From DATGMB01 sp035293845 (GTDB taxonomy: Bacteria > Acidobacteriota > Terriglobia > Bryobacterales > Bryobacteraceae), in contig DATGMB010000123.1 in assembly GCA_035293845.1 (NCBI GenBank), forward strand, positions 1 to 6,239: 6,239 bases of DNA, read 5' to 3'. Shown in pieces: positions 1-5,143 of the stretch (its first letter is position 1; each line of letters opens with the position of its first letter). Under the pieces are notes generated by a model, which saw only the letters and a list, made by a program, of their open reading frames with translations, made no database searches and had not been told where the DNA came from. The position numbers were made by a program, and so were the translations under genes.

Positions 1-402
1 GGATTGGCCGAAATAGGCGCCGTGAAAGACGAGAATTTCGCGCGCGGTGAGGGCGAAATCGAGGTTGGGGCGCTGGGGCACGACGCCGATGAGTCGCTTG
101 GCGGCCACCTGCTCCTGCCACGCGTCGTGCTCGCCGATGAAGGCGCGGCCGCTGGTGGGGCGGATGCGGGTGGTGAGTATGCCGATGGTGGTGGACTTAC
201 CGGCGCCGTTCGGTCCGAGCAGACCGAACAGCTCGCCGGCGTGGATTTCGAGCGAAATGCCATCCAGTGCGACCACCTGGAATTTCTTTTTCTCTTTCGG
301 TCCACCGCGTGGCTGGGCCATGCCGAAGCCGGTGCGGGCCGCGGCGGGCGGCGGCGAGTCGTAGACTTTCCGCAGATCTTCGATGCGAATGCCGATCCCC
401 AT
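1..402 (-). CDS. ABC-2-type exporter ATP-binding protein, partial (C-terminus beyond left edge)
   Basis: This is the N-terminal 134 residues of an ABC transporter ATPase, with no stop before the window edge. The Walker A motif GPNGAGKST is at residues 63-71, and the Q-loop Gln is about residue 110 within VVPQRPNLDF. The sequence around LDGISLEIHAGELFGLLGPNG, TTRIRPTSG and the region after the Q-loop is typical of DrrA/CcmA-like ATPases that power ABC-2 drug or polysaccharide exporters. The signature (LSGGQ-type) motif, Walker B and H-loop should lie to the left, as should a permease gene. Residues about 15-40 form a basic, Pro/Gly/Lys-rich stretch between the first beta strand (RIEDLRKVYDS) and VVALDGISL, longer than usual for the family. 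The ATG at 402 is preceded by a strong GGAGGAG ribosome binding site that directly follows the padR stop codon, so expression is likely coupled to padR. The substrate cannot be told. Confidence 0.93.
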   Translation of the reverse strand, partial: MGIGIRIEDLRKVYDSPPPAAARTGFGMAQPRGGPKEKKKFQVVALDGISLEIHAGELFGLLGPNGAGKSTTIGILTTRIRPTSGRAFIGEHDAWQEQVAAKRLIGVVPQRPNLDFALTAREILVFHGAYFGQS

Positions 403-412
403 TACTCCTCCT
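403..412 (-). promoter_or_regulatory. Strong Shine-Dalgarno site coupling padR to the ABC ATPase gene
   Basis: Read on the minus strand, the bases are AGGAGGAGTA followed by ATG. The first A is also the last base of the padR TGA stop. Only nine bases separate the two genes, so ribosomes finishing padR can reinitiate on the ATPase gene. This site fixes the ATPase start at 402. Confidence 0.8.
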
Positions 413-942
413 CAAATCATCTCGAGTTCATCCTTGGCACGGTCGAGAATTTTGCGCACGCGCTCGGGATCGCCGCGCAAGGCGGCCTGCATCGCGGCTT
501 TAACCAATGCCGAAACCCAGGGCAGGATGGCGATGGTTTCGGGCCGCAGAAACTTCCCAAAGTTTTCGCACTGCTCGGCGCGCTCCCAGATGCCGCGCAC
601 GGCGTCGGGGTCGGCGTCGAGCTCGCGGCGGCCTTGGCCGGTCAGATGGTAGACGCGGCGGCCGCCGGCGGTTTCGGCCTCGACGAGGCCTTCGTCTTCG
701 AGTTGTTGCAGGGTGGGATAGATGCTGCCGGCGCTGGCGCGGTACATGCCGCCGGAGCGCTCCTGCATTTCCTTCATGAGCTGATAGCCGTGCTTGGGAC
801 CGTCGGCGAGGAGCGAGAGGATGGCTAGGCGGATTTCACCGTTTTCGAAGAAGCGGTGGCGGCCGAAGGCGGAGAAGCCGGTCCAGGGGAAGCCGGTAAA
901 AGGGAAGGGGCCTTGGGATTCCCACCAGCGGTACTTGCTCAT
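412..942 (-). CDS. PadR-family transcriptional regulator
   Basis: This is a 176-residue PadR-type winged-helix repressor. The PadR domain covers about residues 36-105: EIRLAILSLLADGPKHGYQLMKE is the first helices, SAGSIYPTLQQLEDEGLVE is the recognition helix with the classic SxGSIYPxLxxLExxGLV pattern, and GRRVYHLTGQGRREL is the beta wing. The C-terminal part (about 110-176) is helical and would carry the dimerisation helix. The first 30 or so residues are rich in Trp, Phe, Pro and Gly (WWESQGPFPFTGFPWTGF), as in many PadR proteins that sit next to ABC exporters. PadR proteins usually repress their own operon and release DNA on binding a small hydrophobic ligand. The gene lies directly upstream of an ABC exporter ATPase, which it probably controls. 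No Shine-Dalgarno sequence precedes the ATG at 942, so the message may be leaderless or nearly so. Confidence 0.93.
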   Translation of the reverse strand: MSKYRWWESQGPFPFTGFPWTGFSAFGRHRFFENGEIRLAILSLLADGPKHGYQLMKEMQERSGGMYRASAGSIYPTLQQLEDEGLVEAETAGGRRVYHLTGQGRRELDADPDAVRGIWERAEQCENFGKFLRPETIAILPWVSALVKAAMQAALRGDPERVRKILDRAKDELEMI

Positions 943-943
943 G

Positions 944-975
944 ATGTATCGTACGATATATCAAATTGAATATCG
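944..975. promoter_or_regulatory. Palindromic putative PadR operator overlapping the padR promoter
   Basis: TATCGTACGATA at 947-958 is a perfect 12-base palindrome. It extends to 944-961 with one mismatched pair. A second, overlapping inverted repeat spans 954-975: CGATAT, A, TCAA, A, TTGA, ATATCG, with a single bulged base. It begins two bases beyond the padR start codon. On the minus strand TATATC (960 to 955) is a plausible -10 element, which would place the transcription start inside the perfect palindrome, so a bound repressor would block the promoter. Autoregulation by the adjacent PadR is inference from position and symmetry. Confidence 0.6.
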
Positions 976-1092
976 ACGCAAGGGCCTGATCGGCAAATGC
1001 ACAGGGACAGCATAGGATGCTTTGGGCTCACAAAGAGTTCCCATACCGGCTATCAATCCGAACGCCTCAATGACGCATAAGTCAAATGAGAA

Positions 1093-1121
1093 TTGACCTT
1101 GGCACCTGCCAGCAGTACAAT
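1093..1121 (+). promoter_or_regulatory. Sigma70-type promoter for the luxR-like gene and probably the downstream cluster
   Basis: TTGACC (1093-1098) and TACAAT (1116-1121) are separated by exactly 17 bases and each match the sigma70 consensus at five of six positions. The transcription start would be near 1128. The next gene on this strand starts at 1137 (TTG) or 1179 (ATG). The rest of the interval 943-1092 holds the PadR operator and a weak 5-base-pair hairpin (CTTTG 1020-1024 with CAAAG 1031-1035); I see nothing else in it. Confidence 0.6.
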
Positions 1122-1178
1122 TCTCCAAAGTAACCGTTGACCCGAGTCGCGACTGCCCATTCGAACCATATAATTGCT

Positions 1179-1463
1179 ATGCAACGCATAGTTCGTCTCA
1201 ATTCTCGCCAAAGTGAGGTACTTCGCCTAGTCTGCAGGGGGCTCCGTACATCTGAAATTGCCGATGAGCTACGGCTTTCCGAGCGCTCTATTAAGAGTTA
1301 CATCAGCCAGCTCTTCCTAATCTTCGGAGTTTCAAATAGAACGGCTCTCGCCCTGGCAGGATCTCAGGAGCTCGCTGCATATACTGCCGCGGACCCAAGG
1401 TGCCCCCCCCCGGGCTTCCCAAAAGGGCAGCACCTTCGGACATTGACAGCGATTCGGATCTAG
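1179..1463 (+). CDS. Small HTH-only LuxR-type regulator
   Basis: This 94-residue protein is essentially a single LuxR/GerE DNA-binding domain. From the ATG, the domain runs from residue 7 (LNSRQSEVLRLVCRGL) through the helix-turn-helix SEIADELRLSERSIKSYISQ to IFGVSNRTALAL near residue 59. The expected Glu-Val-Leu, Gly, Ser-Glu-Ile-Ala and Gly-Val-x-x-Arg positions are all present. No receiver, autoinducer-binding or ATPase domain is present, so its input signal is unknown. It could be a stand-alone regulator or the output remnant of a longer ancestor. An in-frame TTG at 1137 would add 14 residues outside the domain. Neither start has a clear Shine-Dalgarno sequence; I prefer the ATG, which leaves a leader of about 50 bases from the predicted promoter. 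The last 25 or so residues lie past the domain and are encoded across a run of nine C and a hairpin. It points towards the cysteine-rich peptide operon and may control it (inference). Confidence 0.82.
   Translation: MQRIVRLNSRQSEVLRLVCRGLRTSEIADELRLSERSIKSYISQLFLIFGVSNRTALALAGSQELAAYTAADPRCPPPGFPKGQHLRTLTAIRI
1397..1436 (+). other. GC-rich hairpin with a nine-C run near the 3' end of the luxR-like gene
   Basis: AAGGTGC (1397-1403) pairs perfectly with GCACCTT (1430-1436). Between them, CCC can pair with GGG (1425-1427), leaving CA bulged. A run of nine C (1403-1411) forms part of the 5' arm and loop. No U-run follows immediately, so it is not a standard terminator. It could stabilise or segment the mRNA, or attenuate transcription into the cysteine-rich peptide gene. 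The C-run is also a candidate for replication slippage or sequencing error; a length change would alter only the protein tail beyond the DNA-binding domain. Confidence 0.45.
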
Positions 1464-1471
1464 AATAACCT
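1443..1471 (+). promoter_or_regulatory. Possible second promoter ahead of the cysteine-rich peptide gene (weak)
   Basis: A perfect -35 consensus TTGACA lies at 1443-1448, inside the end of the luxR-like gene. At the ideal 17-base spacing is TAACCT (1466-1471), a poor -10 that keeps only the first, second and last consensus bases. If real, it would give the peptide operon its own start about 60 bases before the ATG. No obvious LuxR-type operator was found between 1464 and 1535. Confidence 0.25.
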
Positions 1472-1521
1472 TTTGTTCGTGGTTGCAAGTAATATTGCAG
1501 CTCCCCGGTAATTCGAGAGAT

Positions 1522-1528
1522 AAAGGAG
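1522..1528 (+). promoter_or_regulatory. Shine-Dalgarno site of the cysteine-rich peptide gene
   Basis: AAAGGAG ends seven bases before the ATG at 1536, an ideal spacing. It supports this small reading frame as translated and sets its start. It is the best ribosome binding site in the plus-strand cluster, which suggests that the peptide is its most highly translated product. Confidence 0.7.
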
Positions 1529-1535
1529 CATTTAG

Positions 1536-1787
1536 ATGTTACAAAAAGCTACAGATTTCGGCTCGCGGTGGCGGTCGTTCGTGGCGCTCGGCATGGTTGC
1601 TCTTTCCGTTGGCGCGTACACCATGCTGCGTGCTGGTAGCTCGTTCTCCTGTCAGGGGCCGTGCGACCCCGTCGTGAGTTATAACTGTCAGAACGCATGC
1701 AGCGTTTTCGGGCAGTCTGGCAGCTGTTATCTCGGCTGCGGCTCAGGACCTTACAGCGGCTGCAGCTTCTGCTGCGTTTGCCAGTAA
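1536..1787 (+). CDS. Cysteine-rich secreted or membrane-anchored small peptide with four CX3C units
   Basis: I do not recognise this 83-residue protein as a known family. Residues 11-13 are basic (RWR) and are followed by a hydrophobic segment (about 14-31, SFVALGMVALSVGAYTML), which is a signal peptide or single membrane anchor. A possible signal peptidase site is after Ala27 (SVGA) or Ala33; no convincing lipobox precedes the first Cys. The remaining 45 residues hold ten cysteines at 39, 43, 51, 55, 64, 68, 76, 79, 80 and 82, interspersed with Ser, Gly, Gln and Asn. They form four CX3C units starting at 39, 51, 64 and 76, a pitch of 12, 13 and 12 residues, with two extra Cys at the end. The tail is almost free of charge, with one Asp and no Lys or Arg. 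The gene is followed after seven bases by a membrane-anchored thioredoxin-fold protein, so the cysteines are probably oxidised, isomerised or reduced by it in the envelope (inference). Metal binding is an alternative. Confidence 0.75.
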   Translation: MLQKATDFGSRWRSFVALGMVALSVGAYTMLRAGSSFSCQGPCDPVVSYNCQNACSVFGQSGSCYLGCGSGPYSGCSFCCVCQ

Positions 1788-1794
1788 AGCCGCG

Positions 1795-2391
1795 ATGGAC
1801 AGGAAGTCAATGCTTATGGCGGCAAGGTCTCCCTGGGTGGTTCTCGCGTGTCTCGGCACCTCGCTCAGCCTGAATGTGTACCTTGCCGCCACCCGCCAAC
1901 ACGTAACGATCACGCGGCTTTCAGAAATCCCTAACCCGTACCCAAAAGGGCGACTGATGCCCGTACTACGTGCGACACGGTTCGGGGAAGGCGTAGCGAC
2001 GATTGAATGGGCAGCGGATTCCCGGCCGACTCTTCTCTACATATTTACGCCTGCCTGTGCGTGGTGCGCCCGTAATGTGGCAGGTATTCGGACAATAGCT
2101 GCGGAACGAGGCAAGGAGTTTCGAGTCATCGGCATCTCGCTGTCTGAGACTGGACTGGCGGACTACGTTCGAGCGAATAATTTCGTATTTCCAGTTTACA
2201 CAAATGCGGCCGAACCTGACGGCAGGAAGCTGACGGTTTCCGCGACACCAGAGACGCTTCTGATCTCACGCGAAGGCAGAGTCGAGAACTCATGGATTGG
2301 CGCTTATGGTGGCAATATAAAGACGCAGATTGAGAGCGCATTAGCCGTGCACCTTCCTGAGATACCGCAGTTGGACGTCCCACGGAAATGA
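1795..2391 (+). CDS. Membrane-anchored thioredoxin-fold thiol-disulfide oxidoreductase (TlpA/redoxin-like)
   Basis: This 198-residue protein has an N-terminal hydrophobic anchor or signal (about 14-31) and then an extracytoplasmic thioredoxin-like domain (about 66-185). The active site is CAWC at Cys88-Cys91 within LLYIFTPACAWCARNV. The strand VIGISLSE follows, and the cis-proline loop is at SATPETLLI (Pro152), leading to EGRVENSWIGAY. These positions match the TlpA/ResA-like redoxin layout. Such proteins reduce or shuffle disulfides of envelope substrates; the direction of electron flow cannot be told from sequence. It lies seven bases after the cysteine-rich peptide gene and overlaps the TIGR03435 gene by four bases, so the peptide is its most likely substrate. 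The start is uncertain: the ATG at 1795 has no Shine-Dalgarno, while AGGAAG at 1801-1806 would better serve the in-frame ATGs at 1810 or 1816, still ahead of the anchor. Confidence 0.88.
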   Translation: MDRKSMLMAARSPWVVLACLGTSLSLNVYLAATRQHVTITRLSEIPNPYPKGRLMPVLRATRFGEGVATIEWAADSRPTLLYIFTPACAWCARNVAGIRTIAAERGKEFRVIGISLSETGLADYVRANNFVFPVYTNAAEPDGRKLTVSATPETLLISREGRVENSWIGAYGGNIKTQIESALAVHLPEIPQLDVPRK

Positions 2392-3239
2392 ACATACCGG
2401 CTGTCCAGAAATTGCGCCCTCCCATCATCTTGGCCGCCGTCGGTGTGTTTGCGGTTGCTCCGGCACAGGAAACGCCGGTCCTGACGTTTGAAGTTGCCAC
2501 GGTAAAGCACGCAGCGCCGGTCGAGTCTGGCGGAATCGTATTCCGGCGCCTCGATCCTCAGCAAGTGAGCTATCGGCACGTGAATATGCGATACCTCCTG
2601 ATGCAGGCTTGGGGAGTCAGGCAGTACCAGGTGAAGGGCCCAGCTTGGCTCGAGACAGAATACTACAACATTGTCGGCAAGTTGCCAGACAGATTTGCTC
2701 AGGAACAACTACCGATAATGCTACAGAACTTGCTGAAGGAGAGATTTCGGCTACAAGTTCACTTCGAGGATTCTCTCACAGCCGCCTACGCGCTCACAAA
2801 CGACCGGGGCGGCCCGCGACTCCAGCCTTCGGCCGCTGTTGATCCTCGGCACAACGCCGATGGAACATTAGCCGAGGACGCTCTCAGGGCCGCCGTGAAG
2901 TCAGGAAAAATCATCAAGGGGTTGAGGATGTCGCCGGGCCGGCTTGAGGCTGGCCAAATCACAATGGAGGCCTTTGCTAACGCTCTTTCGATGGTCCTTG
3001 GCAGGCCAGTCATCGACAGGACCGGCCTCCAAGGAGAATTTGACATATCGCTAGAGGTTTCCCCGGACGACGTCCCAGGGCCCCAACGAGTGCTGTTCGA
3101 TAGCCAATCGACCGCTGACAATCCACCCGTTTCAATTTTCACCTCGATCAAGAGAGTAGGACTCAGGCTGGACGCGAAGGCCCTCCCGGTCAGGCTCCTG
3201 ATTGTGGATCATGCAGATAGCGACCCCATTGAAAATTGA
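2388..3239 (+). CDS. TIGR03435 family protein (soil-associated, function unknown)
   Basis: This 283-residue protein has a signal peptide (hydrophobic core about 11-24, likely cleavage after APA near residue 26), so it is exported. Family landmarks appear in order: FEVATVK (34-40), MRYLLMQAWGVRQYQVKGPAWL (67-88), YYNIVGKLP (92-100), MLQNLLKERFRLQVHFE (111-127), YALTNDRGGPRL (134-145), a loop that includes GRLEAGQITMEAFANALSMVL (184-204), GRPVIDRTGLQGEFDI (205-220), and the C-terminal VDHADSDPIEN. Length and ends are as expected for a complete member. The family is greatly expanded in soil Acidobacteria and, to my knowledge, has no established biochemical function. The ATG overlaps the stop of the thioredoxin gene (ATGA, 2388-2391), a sign of translational coupling, so its role is probably tied to the envelope redox and peptide genes upstream. 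An internal variable stretch (about 148-183) is the least conserved-looking part. Confidence 0.93.
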   Translation: MNIPAVQKLRPPIILAAVGVFAVAPAQETPVLTFEVATVKHAAPVESGGIVFRRLDPQQVSYRHVNMRYLLMQAWGVRQYQVKGPAWLETEYYNIVGKLPDRFAQEQLPIMLQNLLKERFRLQVHFEDSLTAAYALTNDRGGPRLQPSAAVDPRHNADGTLAEDALRAAVKSGKIIKGLRMSPGRLEAGQITMEAFANALSMVLGRPVIDRTGLQGEFDISLEVSPDDVPGPQRVLFDSQSTADNPPVSIFTSIKRVGLRLDAKALPVRLLIVDHADSDPIEN

Positions 3240-3241
3240 CA

Positions 3242-3259
3242 GCCGATCCGGAGGTCGGC
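3242..3259. terminator. Hairpin in the convergent intergenic gap, possible weak terminator
   Basis: GCCGATC (3242-3248) pairs with GGTCGGC (3253-3259) around the loop CGGA, including one G-T pair. It starts two bases after the TIGR03435 stop codon. There is no U-run on the plus strand. On the minus strand the bases after the hairpin read TGTCAATTTTC, a modest U-rich tail, so it would better serve the VOC-side transcripts. It may act in both directions or only protect 3' ends. Confidence 0.35.
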
Positions 3260-3296
3260 GAAAATTCACGGGTGACGAGCGTATCGTGTAGCCCGA

Positions 3297-3731
3297 TCAC
3301 CGGGTGACCTTCACCTTCGCGCCCCACTCCTGCGGCGCGACATCGCGGACATGCTGCGAGAACTCCCAGGAGTGGCCGAAGGGGTCTTTCACGTGGTACA
3401 CGCGCTCGCCGTATTCCGTCTCCCAGGGCTCGCGCTCGATGGCGGCTCCGGCGGCGCGGGCAGCGGCGCAGTGGGCGTCGACGTCATCGAGGTAAATCGT
3501 GACCGATTGCGTCCATTTGCCGAGCGCGCCGGGGCTGGCGCTATCTGCGCGGGCGCTTCGCACCATGATGCACGCGCGGCCGAGCAGCAACTGCGCGCCC
3601 TGCGTCGGCTCGCCGTAGCGGAAGTGCTCGCGGAAGCCGAGGGTGTGGGTGAGCCAGTCGATCGCGGCATCGACGTCTTCGTAGACGACGTGGGGCAGCA
3701 CGGTATCGCAAGGGACGGAGCGGTTCTGCAT
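3297..3731 (-). CDS. VOC (glyoxalase/bleomycin-resistance fold) family protein
   Basis: This 144-residue protein has two beta-alpha-beta3 modules. The first (about 10-60) starts with TVLPHVVYEDVDAAIDWLTHTLGF, and the second (about 73-127) with SVTIYLDDVDAHCAAARAAGA, ending in the typical YHVKDPFGHSWEFSQHV. His14 and Glu123 (WEF) lie where VOC enzymes often place metal ligands. The overall pattern resembles PhnB-like glyoxalase-superfamily proteins; whether it is an enzyme, a resistance protein or a ligand-binding protein cannot be told. I take the ATG at 3731, since the frame continues upstream only as a shadow of the transporter gene; an AGGGG run sits immediately before the ATG, too close to be a standard ribosome site. 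It follows the MFS gene by 14 bases and is probably cotranscribed, which could mean that it handles the compound moved by that transporter. Confidence 0.88.
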   Translation of the reverse strand: MQNRSVPCDTVLPHVVYEDVDAAIDWLTHTLGFREHFRYGEPTQGAQLLLGRACIMVRSARADSASPGALGKWTQSVTIYLDDVDAHCAAARAAGAAIEREPWETEYGERVYHVKDPFGHSWEFSQHVRDVAPQEWGAKVKVTR

Positions 3732-3745
3732 CCCCTGAGGATACG

Positions 3746-5098
3746 CTATTCCGGCAGCGGGCGGCCCTTGGTTTCGGGCGCGAGCGGGAGGGCGGCAAGT
3801 CCCACCAGGAACACGAGGCAGACCGTGACGCCGGCGTAGCGCATGGGCTCGGGCCTGCCGGCGAAGACGCCGCTCGTGAGATAGCCGAGCGTGAACGGCC
3901 CGGCCGCGGCGGCGAAGCGGCCCACGTTGTAGCAGAAGCTGGTGCCGGTCGAGCGCAGGCGCGTCGGGAAGAGCTCGGCGAAATAGATCGCGTAGCCGCC
4001 AAAAAGCGAGAGCTGCGCGAAGCCCATCAGCGGGATCATCCAGAAGATCTGGCTGATTTCGCGCAGGTTCCAGAAGGTGTAGGCGGTCATCCCCATCGCG
4101 GCGAGGAAGCTGATGGCGAAGGCGTTCCGGCGGCCCATGTAATTCGTGAGATGGGTGTAGGCGTAAACGCCGAAGAAGCCACCGAGGTTTTGCAGCAGGC
4201 TCGTGATGCCGATCCACGTGGTGATTTTGCCGGCGAGCGCGGCGCCGGAAAGGCCCTGGGCTTCAAAGGTCTGGCGCAGGACGGGGCGGAGCAGGTCGTA
4301 GCTGAAGAAGCCGATCCCCCAGAGTCCCACGATGCCGGCGAAGCCGATCAGAAAGCCGACGATCGAGTTGCGGCGCCAGCGGGGATCGGAGAAGAGCTCG
4401 CGGTAGGAGCCGAGCTGCTTCTTTTCGGCCTTGGCCTTGACCCACTGCTCCGGCTCCTTCAACTTCTTGAACACGACGAGCGCCAGCGGCGCGGGGATGG
4501 CGCCGGCGAGGAACTCCCAGCGCCAGGCGCCGGTGATCGACCCGGTCATTTCGAGTTGCCCGAGGAAAATGCCGATGCCGGCGGCGATCATGTTGCCGAT
4601 GGCCGAAGAAGCCTGCACCACGCCCAGCGCATACGGCCGGGCGCGCGCCGGCACAACTTCCGCGACCAGCGCAACGCCTATGCCGAACTGCCCGCCCACG
4701 CCGAGCCCGCAAAGGAAGCGGTAGATGTTGAAGTCGAGGACGCTCTTCGAAAGCACGCTGAGGCCGGTGAAGATCGTATAGGAGAGGATGGTGATCAGCA
4801 TCGTGCGGGCGCGGCCGATGCGGTCGCCGAGCATGCCGAAAATCATCCCGCCGCTCGCCCAGCCGATCATGAACACGGCGGTGGCGATGCCGGCCTGGCG
4901 GTCAACCAGAGTGCCCGCCGCGTGGCCGCCGAGCAGCTCCTGCAGCGCCGGCTTGCGCGCCAGGTTGAAGAGCTGCTGGGCCATGGTGTCGAACATCCAG
5001 CCCATGCTCGCAACGCAGAGGACGAACCAGTGATAGCCGTTGAGATCGCGATACCAGGCGTATTTGCCTTCGACGGCGGCGGAGCCCTTGGGAGACAT
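3746..5098 (-). CDS. MFS transporter (sugar/metabolite-type, 12 expected membrane helices)
   Basis: This is a 450-residue major facilitator superfamily transporter. The first helix carries WFVLCVASMGWMFDTMAQQLF with an Asp (37) of the kind used by proton-coupled symporters. The loop 2-3 motif A is GMLGDRIGR (88-96). RFLCGLGVGGQFGIGVALVAEVVPARAR (127-154) covers helix 4 and the following loop. The two halves are joined by a charged cytoplasmic linker (about 211-245, KKLKEPEQWVKAKAEKK). The second half contains YMGRR (320-324), AELFPTRLRSTG (374-385) and the C-terminal PETKG (441-445), all seen in sugar-porter and aromatic-acid or organic-acid symporter relatives. It should act in the cytoplasmic membrane, as either importer or exporter, with unknown substrate. 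No good Shine-Dalgarno sequence precedes the ATG at 5098. It sits 45 bases after trpD and 14 before the VOC gene. Confidence 0.92.
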   Translation of the reverse strand: MSPKGSAAVEGKYAWYRDLNGYHWFVLCVASMGWMFDTMAQQLFNLARKPALQELLGGHAAGTLVDRQAGIATAVFMIGWASGGMIFGMLGDRIGRARTMLITILSYTIFTGLSVLSKSVLDFNIYRFLCGLGVGGQFGIGVALVAEVVPARARPYALGVVQASSAIGNMIAAGIGIFLGQLEMTGSITGAWRWEFLAGAIPAPLALVVFKKLKEPEQWVKAKAEKKQLGSYRELFSDPRWRRNSIVGFLIGFAGIVGLWGIGFFSYDLLRPVLRQTFEAQGLSGAALAGKITTWIGITSLLQNLGGFFGVYAYTHLTNYMGRRNAFAISFLAAMGMTAYTFWNLREISQIFWMIPLMGFAQLSLFGGYAIYFAELFPTRLRSTGTSFCYNVGRFAAAAGPFTLGYLTSGVFAGRPEPMRYAGVTVCLVFLVGLAALPLAPETKGRPLPE

Positions 5099-5115
5099 GA
5101 AGAGACTAGTTTACA

Positions 5116-5138
5116 TCGGCGCTACGGGATGACGCCGA
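5116..5138. terminator. Hairpin between trpD and the MFS gene, possible terminator
   Basis: TCGGCG (5116-5121) pairs perfectly with CGCCGA (5133-5138), with an 11-base loop. On the minus strand it comes just after the trpD stop and before the MFS start. No U-run follows (TGTAAACTAG), so it is not a textbook intrinsic terminator. It may reduce readthrough from trpD into the transporter gene or mark a transcript end. Confidence 0.3.
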
Positions 5139-5143
5139 GAAGG

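Noticed and set aside
4..828. Long plus-strand open frame opposite the ABC ATPase and padR genes
   Set aside because: It is a GC-rich antisense shadow. The minus-strand frames carry clear Walker A and PadR motifs, while this translation has no recognisable domain.
1169..1174. Perfect TATAAT as a -10 element just before the luxR-like ATG
   Set aside because: There is no -35 at suitable spacing (TTGACC at 1137-1142 is 26 bases away), and a start there would fall at or past the ATG.
1483..1677. Plus-strand frame of 64 codons overlapping the cysteine-rich peptide gene
   Set aside because: The overlapping 83-codon frame has an ideal Shine-Dalgarno site, an export segment and regular cysteines, while this one has neither motif nor ribosome site.
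3260..3270. GAAAATTCACG also occurs at 6220-6230, a possible attachment-site repeat
   Set aside because: The 11-base match is short, and the second copy is the start of the sucC coding sequence. No integrase is present and the boundaries do not fit the low-GC block, so chance is likely.
3732..4217. Extension of the VOC reading frame upstream to 4217
   Set aside because: The extra 162 residues are Arg/Leu/Pro-rich shadow of the MFS gene. The VOC fold starts just after the ATG at 3731.
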